From Candidatus Nitrosocosmicus sp. (GTDB lineage: Archaea > Thermoproteota > Nitrososphaeria > Nitrososphaerales > Nitrososphaeraceae): a stretch of 45,094 nt of DNA. The notes under the pieces were generated by a model. The model did not search any database. It worked only from the letters and a program-made list of their open reading frames with translations, and was not told the origin of the DNA. Shown one piece after another: positions 37,099-45,094 of this stretch. A program made the position numbers and the translations under genes. Position 1 is the stretch's first letter. Each line of letters begins with the position of its first letter. Location of the stretch: positions 1-45,094 of the forward strand of contig JAICXY010000015.1 of assembly GCA_025934495.1 (NCBI GenBank). The letters run 5' to 3'.

Positions 37099-38185
37099 AG
37101 ATCTCTTGCATAATTAGAAACATTTCATTCGATTCACTATTGATATACTACTTTTCTTTTAGTGATGCTGGTTCATTATTCTATAGTTTATCAGGCCTGT
37201 AACTATATCTGACACCTTGTTATATTTTCTCAATTTGTTTCTGAAAATATCACTCACTATCCCATATACTTTTTCAATCGACAAATGCTGGTGTGTATTC
37301 TATTACAATTCTCTTTTTTTAGAGTAGATTTTGTTATACTTTTTTTCTTCGGAGATTAAATCTTGTTGATTTCTCTTCTTTCTATTAGGTATGGATGATA
37401 GTTGTTCTGGGAAATCCTTTTCTATACCAAGATATCCTAGATCAACTACTACCGTAACAACCTCTTGTTTTGGAATGACAGGTCAGTTATTATTATATAT
37501 TCAATATGTAATCATGTCTGTGTGTCCTTTCTTATGGACAACCTTATGAAGAATAGATGACCGCATGTGTTTATTGTAAGTTGATTTTTAACAGTGTGTC
37601 TTTTCTTTTTGCCTCCGGAATAGATATTTTTCTTTCTTTCTTTCTTTTGTTATCTGCTTGTCTTGGAATTTGCTGCTTTGTGGAATCTATAAAAGCAAGA
37701 AAGCCTGGAATATATTTTTCTACTTGTTCAGGAGTTCGGAGCCTCTTTGTAATATTGTATACTTTCTGTGGAATTGGTGAACATTTTCTTATCATATTCA
37801 ATATTCAATCTTTTGAATATCTCTACGCAGATAGTACTCTGATCCAAATCAAATAAAAAGCCAGTGAACGAGAAGTTATGTAAAGACGATAATAGACTAA
37901 AAGCATTAGGAATCTATTTTTTAGGTCGAGTTTGAAGGGTCTGCCTGCCCCCTATATCTCTTTCTCGATCTTTTCGTTTGGATGATAAGCGTTGCATCTC
38001 ATGCTTATCATATCTTTTTGTTATCTTCTCATAAATATTATTAATTTCTGATAATGTTAGGCTAGTAAATGATTTGAAAAGTAGTAGTGGTTTTCTGGAT
38101 AACAATAGTATGAAAGCAGAGAGAGAACAAATGAATGGAGAGCTAATGGCCATAATGCTGTTTGTGATAATTATGCAAGAGATCT
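37099..38185 (-). mobile_element. Insertion sequence remnant (family 2), 1087 bp, between ku and ligD
   Basis: The left end agatctcttgcataatta and the right end taattatgcaagagatct are a perfect 18-bp inverted repeat. The trinucleotide atg flanks both sides. The two 145-bp MITEs at 26773 and 34504 share these ends, so this element (or an intact relative elsewhere) is their likely source of transposase. The transposase gene inside is broken. Confidence 0.82.
37240..38153 (-). pseudogene. Broken DDE transposase (DDE_Tnp_4/IS5-like)
   Basis: On the minus strand an N-terminal piece (38153-37914) gives a helix-turn-helix-like region with LSRKPLLLFKSFTSLTLSE. A second piece (37801-37571) contains PGFLAFIDSTKQQIPR, the first-Asp block of DDE_Tnp_4 transposases. 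A third piece reads VVTVVDLGYLGIEKDFPEQ, the second-Asp block, and a fourth reads SICRLKKYMG. Frameshifts separate the pieces. Confidence 0.72.
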
Positions 38186-38207
38186 ATGGATTTGCAAAGT
38201 GATAGGG

Positions 38208-38329
38208 GGATTGTTTACTACTTTTATCTGAATTTCAGTTTAAATTAACATAATTATTGAAAATGATGGCGAAAAAATAACAGTTGATATATTCAAAACA
38301 GTTGATAAAATCGTTAAGTTAACAGAGCC
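38208..38329. repeat. 122-bp IS6-linked MITE, copy 2 (uninterrupted)
   Basis: It aligns with ~1013-1131 plus 1304-1307. The right end gttaacagagcc is the inverse of the IS6-like terminus (ggctctgttaac). It ends eight bases from the ligD stop codon and starts 22 bases from the family 2 element, so three insertions or gene ends abut here. Confidence 0.65.
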
Positions 38330-38336
38330 GTTACTG

Positions 38337-41264
38337 TTATATTGCTAAATTTGATACTCCGTTTAGAATTTTTTCAAGGTCTTGTTTTTCGCCAAGAATA
38401 TCTTTCCAAGGGTCTTTTATTTTAAATCCTTCCAAAATATTAGTGATGGTAAAATCTAATGGAGTGATATGGGATAGATCTTTCCACTCTATCGGCATGG
38501 ATACAGTCGCTTCATCGATTGGTCTTGGAGAGAATGCCGAGGCTATTGTCTTTCCTCTGTAATTTTGATTATAATCAAAAAATACTTTTCCTTTCCTATA
38601 GGCAGTATTCCATTCTGTTGTAATTTTTTTTGGCAAATGCCTGTTTAATATTTTGCCTATAATTTGAGCAAAAGATCTTGTTTGATCATAAGTATACAAA
38701 TTGATTATTGGAATAAATATATGGAGTCCTGTCTTTCCTGAAGTCTTTACAAATGAATTTATATTTATTTTATCCAATATATCTTTTATACAATAAGCTA
38801 CCTCAACTGTTGCTTTGAATGCTTTTAAATTGTATTCGGGCTCTTGATATTTGGTTTCATTGCCTGAATAAATATATGGATCCAAATCAAATACTATAAA
38901 ATCCGGGTAATTTAACTCGGATTTATCAACTTTTGAAACATTATTACTATAATCTACCTCATAATTATTGACCTTGCTATACCATGGATGCATTTCTATA
39001 CATCCCAAATTTGCTAACCATAATAGAGTTTCTTTGTTATTACATAAAAGATAATTGATAATTCCACCTTTGGATTCCGAATAAACTTTTATAGTTTTTA
39101 CATATTCTGGTTTTTCGTTTTGCCAGTTTTTGTGATAAAATGATTTTCCACCAATTCCATCTGGATATCTATTTAGAGAAAGTGGCCTATCTTTTATATG
39201 TGGAATAATGAGGTGACTAATTTGATTATAATATTCAATTAAATCTTTTTTTGTTATTGCAGGATGAAATTTATTTTTGTTCCAATATATCTTTTCTAGA
39301 TTGGAAAAATTATTACATAGATTTGAAGGGGTTGATTTTATTGTATATTGATTGGAAATGATATTGCCTTTAATGTTAGCATTGTAATTATTTTTGAATT
39401 CGATAGGTGAATCAGTTTTGTCTATTTCATTGTTTTTCTTTTCAGAAACAATGTTATTATTGCCTAATAAACTTATTTCACAGTTTTCTTCTAAAATACA
39501 TTCTTGCGGATTTTTGTCTTCTCTAAATTTTAAAAATATAGGTGCTCTCATTATCTTCTCATCTGTCCAACCATTAAATTTTATCTCTGCTACAAGAACA
39601 GGTTTGATCCATGTAACTTGTCTGTTTATATATGGGACATGGTCAATAGGACATATTTCTGTTTTGGTTTTTTCAAGATTATTGAATATGTATGACAGTT
39701 GTTCAAAATCAAAACCACTTCCACAATGTCCTATAAATTTTAATTTATTAGTGTCACTTGCAATTGCAGCTAAAAGCAGTGAGCCAAAATATTTTTTTCT
39801 ATTGCCTTCTCCTCTTGTATATCCTATTACTGTACAATCTTGAGTTTTGATGTTCTTTATCTTTATCCATTCTTTGGATCTGGTGTCCGGGTAATATTTG
39901 CTATTTCTGTGTTTGATTATCATTCCTTCAAGATTCATTCTTTTAATGTTTTCAAAAATCTCTTTACCTTCTCCTTCAATAAAATCGGATATCTTAATTC
40001 TATTGTTACTCTCTTTAATAATGATATTAACCAGAATTTTTCTTCGGGTAATAAGTGGAAATATCTTTAGATCGATTCCATCAAGATACAAAATATCAAA
40101 AATATAATATGTCGCTGGAAATTGCTTTGATAATAATTCAATGTCCTTTTTAGTATCGATATTCATTCTTTTCTGATGTCTTTGAAAATCAGGAAAACCA
40201 TTTTTATCTAAAACTACTATTTCTCCATCTAATACAACTGATTCTTTAAAATTGTTTTTATTTATTGCTGTTTTTAATGGTTCCGCCAACTCAGGATACC
40301 TATGAGTAATTATGTTTTCATTTCTTGATTGAATTTTGAATATTTTTCTTGACTTATGTATAAACGAGAGGGCACGTACACCATCCCATTTAATTTCAAA
40401 AACCCATTCTCGATTATTAAATGATTTCTCAGATAATGTTGCTAACATTGGAATAATACTCTCTGGAAACTCTTGGCTATGTGTTTGGGATATTACATCT
40501 GATGAATTTGTTTGTGGAATGATGTTTAATATATTGTTAATGTTTTCTTTCTTTGTCTTATTATTTATTTGACATGTAATATTGTTCTCTTTTACCTCAA
40601 ATGATTTAGGTGTATTTACTTTATTTACCTCATTGATTGTTAATCCGCTGAGAACTGATTCAGGCCTGCTTTTGGTCAAATCGATTTCTTCATCAACATC
40701 ATTAACGCTATCATGTTTTTCTATTTCTTTAACCTCTGAGAAAGGATATTTGTCTTTTATTTTTATTAAAAGCCATTGATCTTCTCTTGATGTTTTAATT
40801 ATTGAAAATCTTCCTTTTAATTTCTGTCCAAATAAGATAAAATTAATTTTCCCTCTTTTAAATTGATCAGATACGTCTTCCTCTTTATTTTCCATTTCAT
40901 CTAAAGAATATTTTCCGGTATCCCATACAATCACAGATCCAGCACCATAATTTCCTTTTGGAATAATTCCTTCAAAAAGTAAGTAATCTAGCGGATGGTC
41001 TTCTGTTAAAATTGCCAATCTTTTTACTTTAGGAATAGTTGATGGTCCTTTTGGAACAGCCCATGATATCAGGACCTTGTTTTTTTGTGATTCTAATCGA
41101 AAATCATAATGTAATCGAGTAGCATCATGCTTTTGAACTACAAAATGTAATTTTATATCTGAACACGGATTATTAATTTCAATAGGGTTTTTTTCTATAA
41201 ACCTAGGTCCAATAGGTTCTGGAGTTGTCTTGAAGTTTCTTTTTTTATTATATTCTTCTAACAT
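38337..41264 (-). CDS. ligD: Multidomain DNA repair ligase LigD (phosphoesterase-ligase-polymerase)
   Basis: The 975-residue protein has all three LigD activities in the order phosphoesterase, ligase, polymerase, as in Pseudomonas LigD. The phosphoesterase (~35-190) has QKHDATRLHYDFRLE with H46, H52 and D54. The ATP-dependent ligase (~265-560) has the nucleotidyl-lysine motif EIKWDGVR (K292) and the C-terminal IKNIKTQDCTVIGYTRGEG. The primase-like polymerase (~655-960) has DLDP (D793, D795) and VKTSGKTGLHIFIP. With Ku it seals double-strand breaks by end joining. A ~70-residue polar linker separates phosphoesterase and ligase, and another lies before the polymerase. It is longer than many relatives because of these linkers. 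Confidence 0.96.
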   Translation of the reverse strand: MLEEYNKKRNFKTTPEPIGPRFIEKNPIEINNPCSDIKLHFVVQKHDATRLHYDFRLESQKNKVLISWAVPKGPSTIPKVKRLAILTEDHPLDYLLFEGIIPKGNYGAGSVIVWDTGKYSLDEMENKEEDVSDQFKRGKINFILFGQKLKGRFSIIKTSREDQWLLIKIKDKYPFSEVKEIEKHDSVNDVDEEIDLTKSRPESVLSGLTINEVNKVNTPKSFEVKENNITCQINNKTKKENINNILNIIPQTNSSDVISQTHSQEFPESIIPMLATLSEKSFNNREWVFEIKWDGVRALSFIHKSRKIFKIQSRNENIITHRYPELAEPLKTAINKNNFKESVVLDGEIVVLDKNGFPDFQRHQKRMNIDTKKDIELLSKQFPATYYIFDILYLDGIDLKIFPLITRRKILVNIIIKESNNRIKISDFIEGEGKEIFENIKRMNLEGMIIKHRNSKYYPDTRSKEWIKIKNIKTQDCTVIGYTRGEGNRKKYFGSLLLAAIASDTNKLKFIGHCGSGFDFEQLSYIFNNLEKTKTEICPIDHVPYINRQVTWIKPVLVAEIKFNGWTDEKIMRAPIFLKFREDKNPQECILEENCEISLLGNNNIVSEKKNNEIDKTDSPIEFKNNYNANIKGNIISNQYTIKSTPSNLCNNFSNLEKIYWNKNKFHPAITKKDLIEYYNQISHLIIPHIKDRPLSLNRYPDGIGGKSFYHKNWQNEKPEYVKTIKVYSESKGGIINYLLCNNKETLLWLANLGCIEMHPWYSKVNNYEVDYSNNVSKVDKSELNYPDFIVFDLDPYIYSGNETKYQEPEYNLKAFKATVEVAYCIKDILDKININSFVKTSGKTGLHIFIPIINLYTYDQTRSFAQIIGKILNRHLPKKITTEWNTAYRKGKVFFDYNQNYRGKTIASAFSPRPIDEATVSMPIEWKDLSHITPLDFTITNILEGFKIKDPWKDILGEKQDLEKILNGVSNLAI

Positions 41265-41603
41265 CTTTTATTCAATTAAAGCCGTTTATTGATGAATGAT
41301 CTTTGGATTTAAATTTAAAAGAAATAATTAAATATTTTATACAATAATATTAAATTGTTGTATTTTGATATGATTGTTATTTATTTGGATTATTATATTA
41401 TTTCCATATGATTTGTGATAGTAGCGATTTTCGATGTAATCTGTTGCGTTAGTATAGAAACCTATTTCTATTAAATGATTAGAACCACAAATTAATTTAG
41501 TAATTATCCAATTTTTGTTTATGACATCTTGTTTTGATTTTGTTTAATAAAATAATAGGTATGTACTTTTGTAGTAAAGTTGTGGATAGAGTATATTTTA
41601 TTT
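41265..41603. other. Intergenic region upstream of ligD
   Basis: AT-rich, with no gene. The part next to 41264 contains several TATA-like runs (for example ttaaatattttata) that could drive ligD on the minus strand. Confidence 0.4.
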
Positions 41604-42293
41604 TTACCTTGGAACTTTTACTTTGTATTGACTTAGTCTATCCATTGTGGGCTTGAGGAATACTTCTGAACCATTATAGCTTTCAACTTCGTCCTTTGGA
41701 ATATTATACTCGTCTTTGGCTCCATCTGAAGTTACAATTATGGATGTTGGATTCACTGCTGTTACGCTACCAATAGCTTGCATTTCTTTGCTTCTGACTC
41801 CTTTATGGACGATCGAGTCCCAGTCTTGTATTATTGAATTAGTTGCTGTTTCTGCTTTGTTTTCATTATCAAATCTATTTTGTTTTTCTATCAAGGGTAA
41901 ACGATCATTTAAACTATAATTTGCTGGAGAGGTTGTGGTGGAGCTGGTTGCAGAATCATTTAATTGTTCCGTGGATGAGGCTGATTGATATCTGGAATAT
42001 TCTCCTTCTTTTGGTGGGCGATCCTTTTTAAAATTATCTTCTGCATCTTCTTCTGTAATATTAAACCATAAAGTATGTCCATCGTATCCAGTTACTAAAT
42101 GTTTTGGTAAATAAAACTTGTGTTTTACTACTCTGCCTCTTTCTGTAACCACAAATTCCTTTCCGATATCTTGTACTTCGCCAAGGTCGTCTCCTTTTTC
42201 ATAACCTCTTGCTTCTTTTTTGATTATGTCTTTCCATTCGATGGTATTATCTTTCCAATCAAAATTTCCTTTATTGTCATCAGATTTGGTCAT
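41604..42293 (-). CDS. Two-domain PRC-barrel-like protein
   Basis: The 229-residue soluble protein has two similar beta-rich domains joined by a Ser/Thr/Asn-rich linker (~100-155). The N-terminal domain contains LGEVQDIGKEFVVTERG and KHKFYLPKHLVTGYDGHTLW. The C-terminal one contains AIGSVTAVNPTSIIVTSDG and EYNIPKDEVESYNGSEVFL. The strand pattern (G-x-V then V/I-V then the x-IPKxxVxxYxG element) is that of PRC-barrel or YsnF-like stress proteins. It has its own promoter region, opposite a membrane protein gene. Confidence 0.72.
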   Translation of the reverse strand: MTKSDDNKGNFDWKDNTIEWKDIIKKEARGYEKGDDLGEVQDIGKEFVVTERGRVVKHKFYLPKHLVTGYDGHTLWFNITEEDAEDNFKKDRPPKEGEYSRYQSASSTEQLNDSATSSTTTSPANYSLNDRLPLIEKQNRFDNENKAETATNSIIQDWDSIVHKGVRSKEMQAIGSVTAVNPTSIIVTSDGAKDEYNIPKDEVESYNGSEVFLKPTMDRLSQYKVKVPR

Positions 42294-42655
42294 ATGTTAT
42301 AGTATTGGAAAAAATAGTTTATAACTGCTATTATTTTGTTTAGTGTATAATATTGGTGTTAAAAAAAATTATAAAATTTATAAAATTTATTTGAAAATAA
42401 TATAATTTTGTTGAAATGCTTTACAATTTTTGATTGATAGGGTGATAAAATAGGTGATTAACATAACTTTATAATTAATTCTTTTGTTATCATGATAAAT
42501 TAATATAAAGATGCAATATGATTTTCAATGTTTACTTTTTTTAATCTCCAATAAAATGATGATTTTATATCTCAACGTTTTATGTTGATGTGTGCAATAA
42601 AAACTAATTGTTATTGTCTACATTATTAAATGAGTATTAATATTTGTAGTTGAAG
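42294..42655. other. Divergent intergenic region
   Basis: Upstream of both the PRC-barrel-like gene (minus) and the membrane protein gene (plus). AT-rich, with several possible TATA elements; no other feature is seen. Confidence 0.35.
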
Positions 42656-43006
42656 ATGAAAACCTATCAAAAATTAACACTCATAACCGTTATCCTTGGA
42701 CTTATTATTCCTCTGTTTGGACTTTTTTTATATTTTTTTGTTAATAGTTTAATAGGTATACCTATTTTGGGATTGGTGTTCGGTGGTGCATTACTTGTTG
42801 CTATTTTAATAATAGCAGTAAATATAGCTGGTCTTATAGCTGCATTTAAAATTAAAAATCCTAAAACTGCTGGAATGCTATTAATTGGTTGTGGTGTAGT
42901 ACTATTTCTTGTAGTCCATGTTCTTGCAATTCCTGGGCTCGTTCTTTTTGTAATAGCGGGTATCATGGCTTTAAGGGAAAGAAATTCTACCTTAAAAAAG
43001 ATTTAG
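42656..43006 (+). CDS. Small four-helix membrane protein (DUF4064-like)
   Basis: From the ATG at 42656 the product is 116 residues (a TTG two codons earlier is also in frame). Four hydrophobic helices are visible near residues 6-30, 33-60, 69-85 and 87-105. The last two surround AGMLLIGCGVVLFLVVHVLAI, and the protein ends in a charged tail (RERNSTLKKI). The layout resembles DUF4064-type proteins. The stop codon overlaps the end of the IS6-like transposase pseudogene on the other strand, so the C-terminus may have been set by that insertion. Confidence 0.7.
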   Translation: MKTYQKLTLITVILGLIIPLFGLFLYFFVNSLIGIPILGLVFGGALLVAILIIAVNIAGLIAAFKIKNPKTAGMLLIGCGVVLFLVVHVLAIPGLVLFVIAGIMALRERNSTLKKI

Positions 43007-43663
43007 CTACTATCTTTGGCTTTGTTAGCTTTAGGTCTTATTTCATGATTATGTTGATCAATAAACATATTGAGCCACTGCTTGATATGATTTAATTTGC
43101 CCTTGTTCTTTCTACAAGGAAATTAGTCGTCCAAGTTTTCGGTTCTATCTTTTATGTATTGCATTGTACTTTTAATAATGCTTTTTTCATTCTTATATGC
43201 AAAAGAATGAAGATTATACTGTAGGTTCAAGAATTTGCATGCTTGCTGAGGGTAAAGTACCACCATCATCTGTGGTTGAAACTGAATGTAATCCGTATTC
43301 TTCTACAACTTTGGATAGAAATCGCTCGGCAACAATCATGTTTCGCTCTTTTGATTTATAAAAAGAAAGAATTTCTTTATTTTCAGCTTCAATAACAACC
43401 CAAAGCCATATTAATTCAGAACCTGATTTTACCGCATTTTTATCAATTACGTATTCTTTAATTTTCTTATTTTTGCGATATTTCTTTTTTGGTTTGTACT
43501 TTTGAATCCCGTTTCAGATTGATGCATGGCTTATTTTTACTATATGTAAAACAGAAAGATGACGCTTTAGACGTATTTCTGAAGGATAAACCAATAAAGT
43601 ACAAGTATAAACCATAACCAATAATTTTTGTGGATATTCTATTCTTGAGTTCATATAATACAT
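43003..43663 (-). pseudogene. Broken IS6/IS240-like transposase
   Basis: The minus strand encodes, with one in-frame stop and frameshifts, the full order of an IS6-type DDE transposase. The start region is GYGLYLYFIGLSFRN. KKKYRKNKKIKEYVIDKNAV and IWLWVVIEAENKEILSFY follow, then NMIVAERFLSKVVEEYG, a second-Asp region TTDDGGTLPSA, and the ending KSIIKSTMQYIKDRTENLDD and LNMFIDQHNHEIRPKANKA. The TGA replacing a Trp codon at ~43513 and the break after LEPTV make it inactive. A second copy of the same element begins at the right window edge in the opposite direction. Confidence 0.78.
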
Positions 43664-43807
43664 GTTGTTTTAAAGCTATGGATTTTTCCTTAAGTAAACA
43701 AGACTGTGTATTTTAACTGTAATAAGATGATCTAATACGACATCAATAAAATATGGTTTGAACTTAAATGATAATGAGATAAAGATATGTAATTGGTAAT
43801 TACGATC

Positions 43808-43912
43808 ATGAATCAAATAAGTATAGTAGGACGTATGGCTGTTTGGTTAAATGATTTGTCGATTATTATTGAAAATATATATTCTAACTTTTCTGGTTCA
43901 TCTAAACATTAA
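43808..43912 (+). other. 34-codon ORF upstream of the CorA-like gene (doubtful)
   Basis: An ATG-started frame encodes MNQISIVGRMAVWLNDLSII and 14 more residues, ending 27 bases before the next gene. It could be a leader peptide, a small protein or chance. No ribosome-binding site or motif supports it. Confidence 0.2.
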
Positions 43913-43939
43913 TTTGAGTTCATAACAAGATTAGTCTTA

Positions 43940-44932
43940 TTGCAAACAACCATTTTCTATAACCGTGATAATATAAAAGAAAATGGGAGTAAAAATGATA
44001 TCAATGAGGCCTTCAATTTATGGTTGGATATAGTTGATCCTTCACCTTCCGAAATATTTGATCTTCAAAAAGAATTTGGATTAGATATAGAAACCCTTAA
44101 AATAGTTGAACGGCAAGCAAAAAGACCACAAGTTCGTATACACGAGAACTATACATTTACTATACTACTTGACATAAGATATAGTACTCTAGAAAGATTA
44201 ACAGTTAGAGGAATTTATCTCTTTAATGGGAAAGATTGGTTAATAACGATACATTCGTCTGACGTTGATCTATTGACACCAATCCGCCTTTTATTCAGTC
44301 AAAAAAATAAAAAAATAGTTGAATCTAATATAGATGCTCTTTATTATAGTATGATTACTGAAATTATCAATAAATATGAACAGCTGTTGACTTCGATAGA
44401 ATTAACAATTACCGACTTTGAACAAAAGGCTCTTTATACAAAATCTTCAAAGAAAATACTACATTACCTTGATTTGGTAACAAGACAAATAATAGTTATA
44501 AGAAGACATTTTTGGTATACGCGAGACGTTATGAATTTTTTGACTCATATGGAAAAGGATAGCGATGATATAAAGTATTTGCAAATTGCTTATGATAATA
44601 TTAATCAACTGATCGAACTAATCGAGTCATACAGAGATACAATAAATTCCTCACGTGAGCTGTTCATGACCAATGTTGCTATGCAAACTCATGATACAAT
44701 TAGAGTGCTAACTGTCATCAATACGATACTCTTACCGTTGACGGTTGTCACAGGAATTTATGGAATTTTTGGAATAGATATGACAAAAATTAAGAGCCTT
44801 TCCCAGGGATTTTATATCGCGGCATTAATCATGATTGTTATTACCTTAATTACATTATGGTATTTTAAGAAGAAACGATGGCTTTTTAATTCTGATAATG
44901 ATTTTAATGATACAGAAAAATCTAAAAATTAA
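43940..44932 (+). CDS. CorA-like divalent cation transporter with altered GMN motif
   Basis: The 330-residue protein has the CorA layout. A cytoplasmic alpha/beta domain (1-~150) is followed by a long stalk helix (~150-245, with TDFEQKALYTKSSKK and NINQLIELIESYRDTINSSR). Two C-terminal transmembrane helices follow (~252-277 and ~290-313), and the protein ends in a basic tail (YFKKKRW). The selectivity loop, normally GMN, reads GIF here (275-277, YGIFGIDM). Other archaeal CorA-like proteins vary here too, so magnesium transport cannot be assumed. The start is TTG. Confidence 0.85.
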   Translation: MQTTIFYNRDNIKENGSKNDINEAFNLWLDIVDPSPSEIFDLQKEFGLDIETLKIVERQAKRPQVRIHENYTFTILLDIRYSTLERLTVRGIYLFNGKDWLITIHSSDVDLLTPIRLLFSQKNKKIVESNIDALYYSMITEIINKYEQLLTSIELTITDFEQKALYTKSSKKILHYLDLVTRQIIVIRRHFWYTRDVMNFLTHMEKDSDDIKYLQIAYDNINQLIELIESYRDTINSSRELFMTNVAMQTHDTIRVLTVINTILLPLTVVTGIYGIFGIDMTKIKSLSQGFYIAALIMIVITLITLWYFKKKRWLFNSDNDFNDTEKSKN

Positions 44933-44953
44933 TCTAAAAAACTGTGTTATATT

Positions 44954-45094
44954 GGCCCTGTTAACTTAAGGAAAAACCTATAGCTTTAAAACAACCATAT
45001 CCTATATGTCTATTAGAAATAGAACACATTCAAGTATCATTGGATATGGTTTGTACTTGTACTTTTTAGGTTTGTCATTTAGAAATGCTGCTAA
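44954..45094 (+). mobile_element. IS6-like element, 5' end, cut by the window edge
   Basis: It starts with ggccctgttaac. From cttaaggaaaaa through tatagctttaaaacaac it matches the reverse complement of 43672-43691 with few changes. It is the same element as the broken copy at 43003-43700, in opposite orientation. It continues beyond the window. Confidence 0.7.
45006..45094 (+). CDS. IS6/IS240-like transposase, N-terminal fragment (3' cut by window edge)
   Basis: The ATG at 45006 opens a frame reading MSIRNRTHSSIIGYGLYLYF and then LGLSFRNAAK to the end of the window. The GYGLYLYFxGLSFRN block is shared with the pseudogene at 43003-43663, where it is out of frame with the upstream start. In this copy it is intact, so this transposase might still be complete downstream. 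Confidence 0.65.
   Translation, partial: MSIRNRTHSSIIGYGLYLYFLGLSFRNAA

Noticed and set aside
37557-37856. Plus-strand 99-codon hydrophobic open frame
   Set aside because: It is the complement of the transposase pseudogene on the minus strand, which matches known DDE blocks.
39394-40779. Several plus-strand open frames within ligD
   Set aside because: They are antisense shadows of ligD, caused by its AT-rich codon use.

Overview
The window looks like a chromosomal segment of an ammonia-oxidising thaumarchaeon of the Nitrososphaerales, probably close to Candidatus Nitrosocosmicus. This is inferred from several features. The DNA is very AT-rich. Promoters are archaeal, with a TATA box about 25-30 bases before a leaderless or nearly leaderless start. 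TTG and GTG starts are frequent. It carries an archaeal A/V-type ATP synthase operon of the K-E-C-F-A-B-D type, a sensor module typical of thaumarchaeal histidine kinases, and an accessory complement of Ku, LigD, SagB-like, HxlR and DUF2334 proteins. No rRNA, tRNA or CRISPR array was found.

Layout. 1-9.4 kb: the 3' end of a PSTA-repeat protein, a membrane protein, a class III nucleotidyl-cyclase-like protein, an IS5-like insertion sequence remnant, an HxlR regulator divergent from a Cys-rich protein, and small hypothetical genes in long non-coding stretches. 9.48-18.28 kb: a tightly packed ATP synthase operon, atpK-E-C-F-A-B-D, then a 51-residue single-membrane-span ORF, then atpH and atpI. 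18.4-22.6 kb: a signalling cluster with a ParA/MinD-like ATPase, a KaiC-like ATPase fused through a CxxC/HxxH knuckle to a cyclase-like domain, a kinase-less sensor protein and a DUF4242 protein. 22.8-35.4 kb: a CDGSH iron-sulfur protein, a tandem-nitroreductase SagB-like enzyme, a ferritin-like protein, small secreted or stress proteins, a DUF2334 deacetylase-fold protein and a TPR protein, separated by decayed insertion sequences and MITEs. 36.1-41.3 kb: Ku and a three-domain LigD, converging on each other with an IS remnant between them; together they form a complete bacterial-type NHEJ set. 41.6 kb to the end: a PRC-barrel-like protein, a small membrane protein, a CorA-like transporter without the GMN motif, and two copies of an IS6/IS240-like element in opposite orientation, the second cut by the window edge.

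The non-coding space is largely a graveyard of mobile DNA. At least five families can be separated by their terminal inverted repeats: (1) tgctttgttgcat elements with 9-bp target duplications; (2) agatctcttgcataatta elements with 3-bp duplications; (3) gagtctatcccaaaatt elements; (4) IS6-like ggcYctgttaac elements and a related 122-bp MITE; (5) a ~164-bp MITE ending in ttRtgtaaa. Family 1 is inserted in an IS630-like transposase remnant, and family 5 is inserted in a family 4 MITE, so relative ages can be read.

The most interesting candidates for new biology are the 51-residue membrane protein translationally coupled inside the ATP synthase operon, and the KaiC-like/zinc-knuckle/cyclase fusion next to a ParA-like ATPase. 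The cyclase-like domains here and at 2.5-3.9 kb keep the metal-binding aspartates but lack the usual substrate-selecting lysine and the transition-state asparagine.
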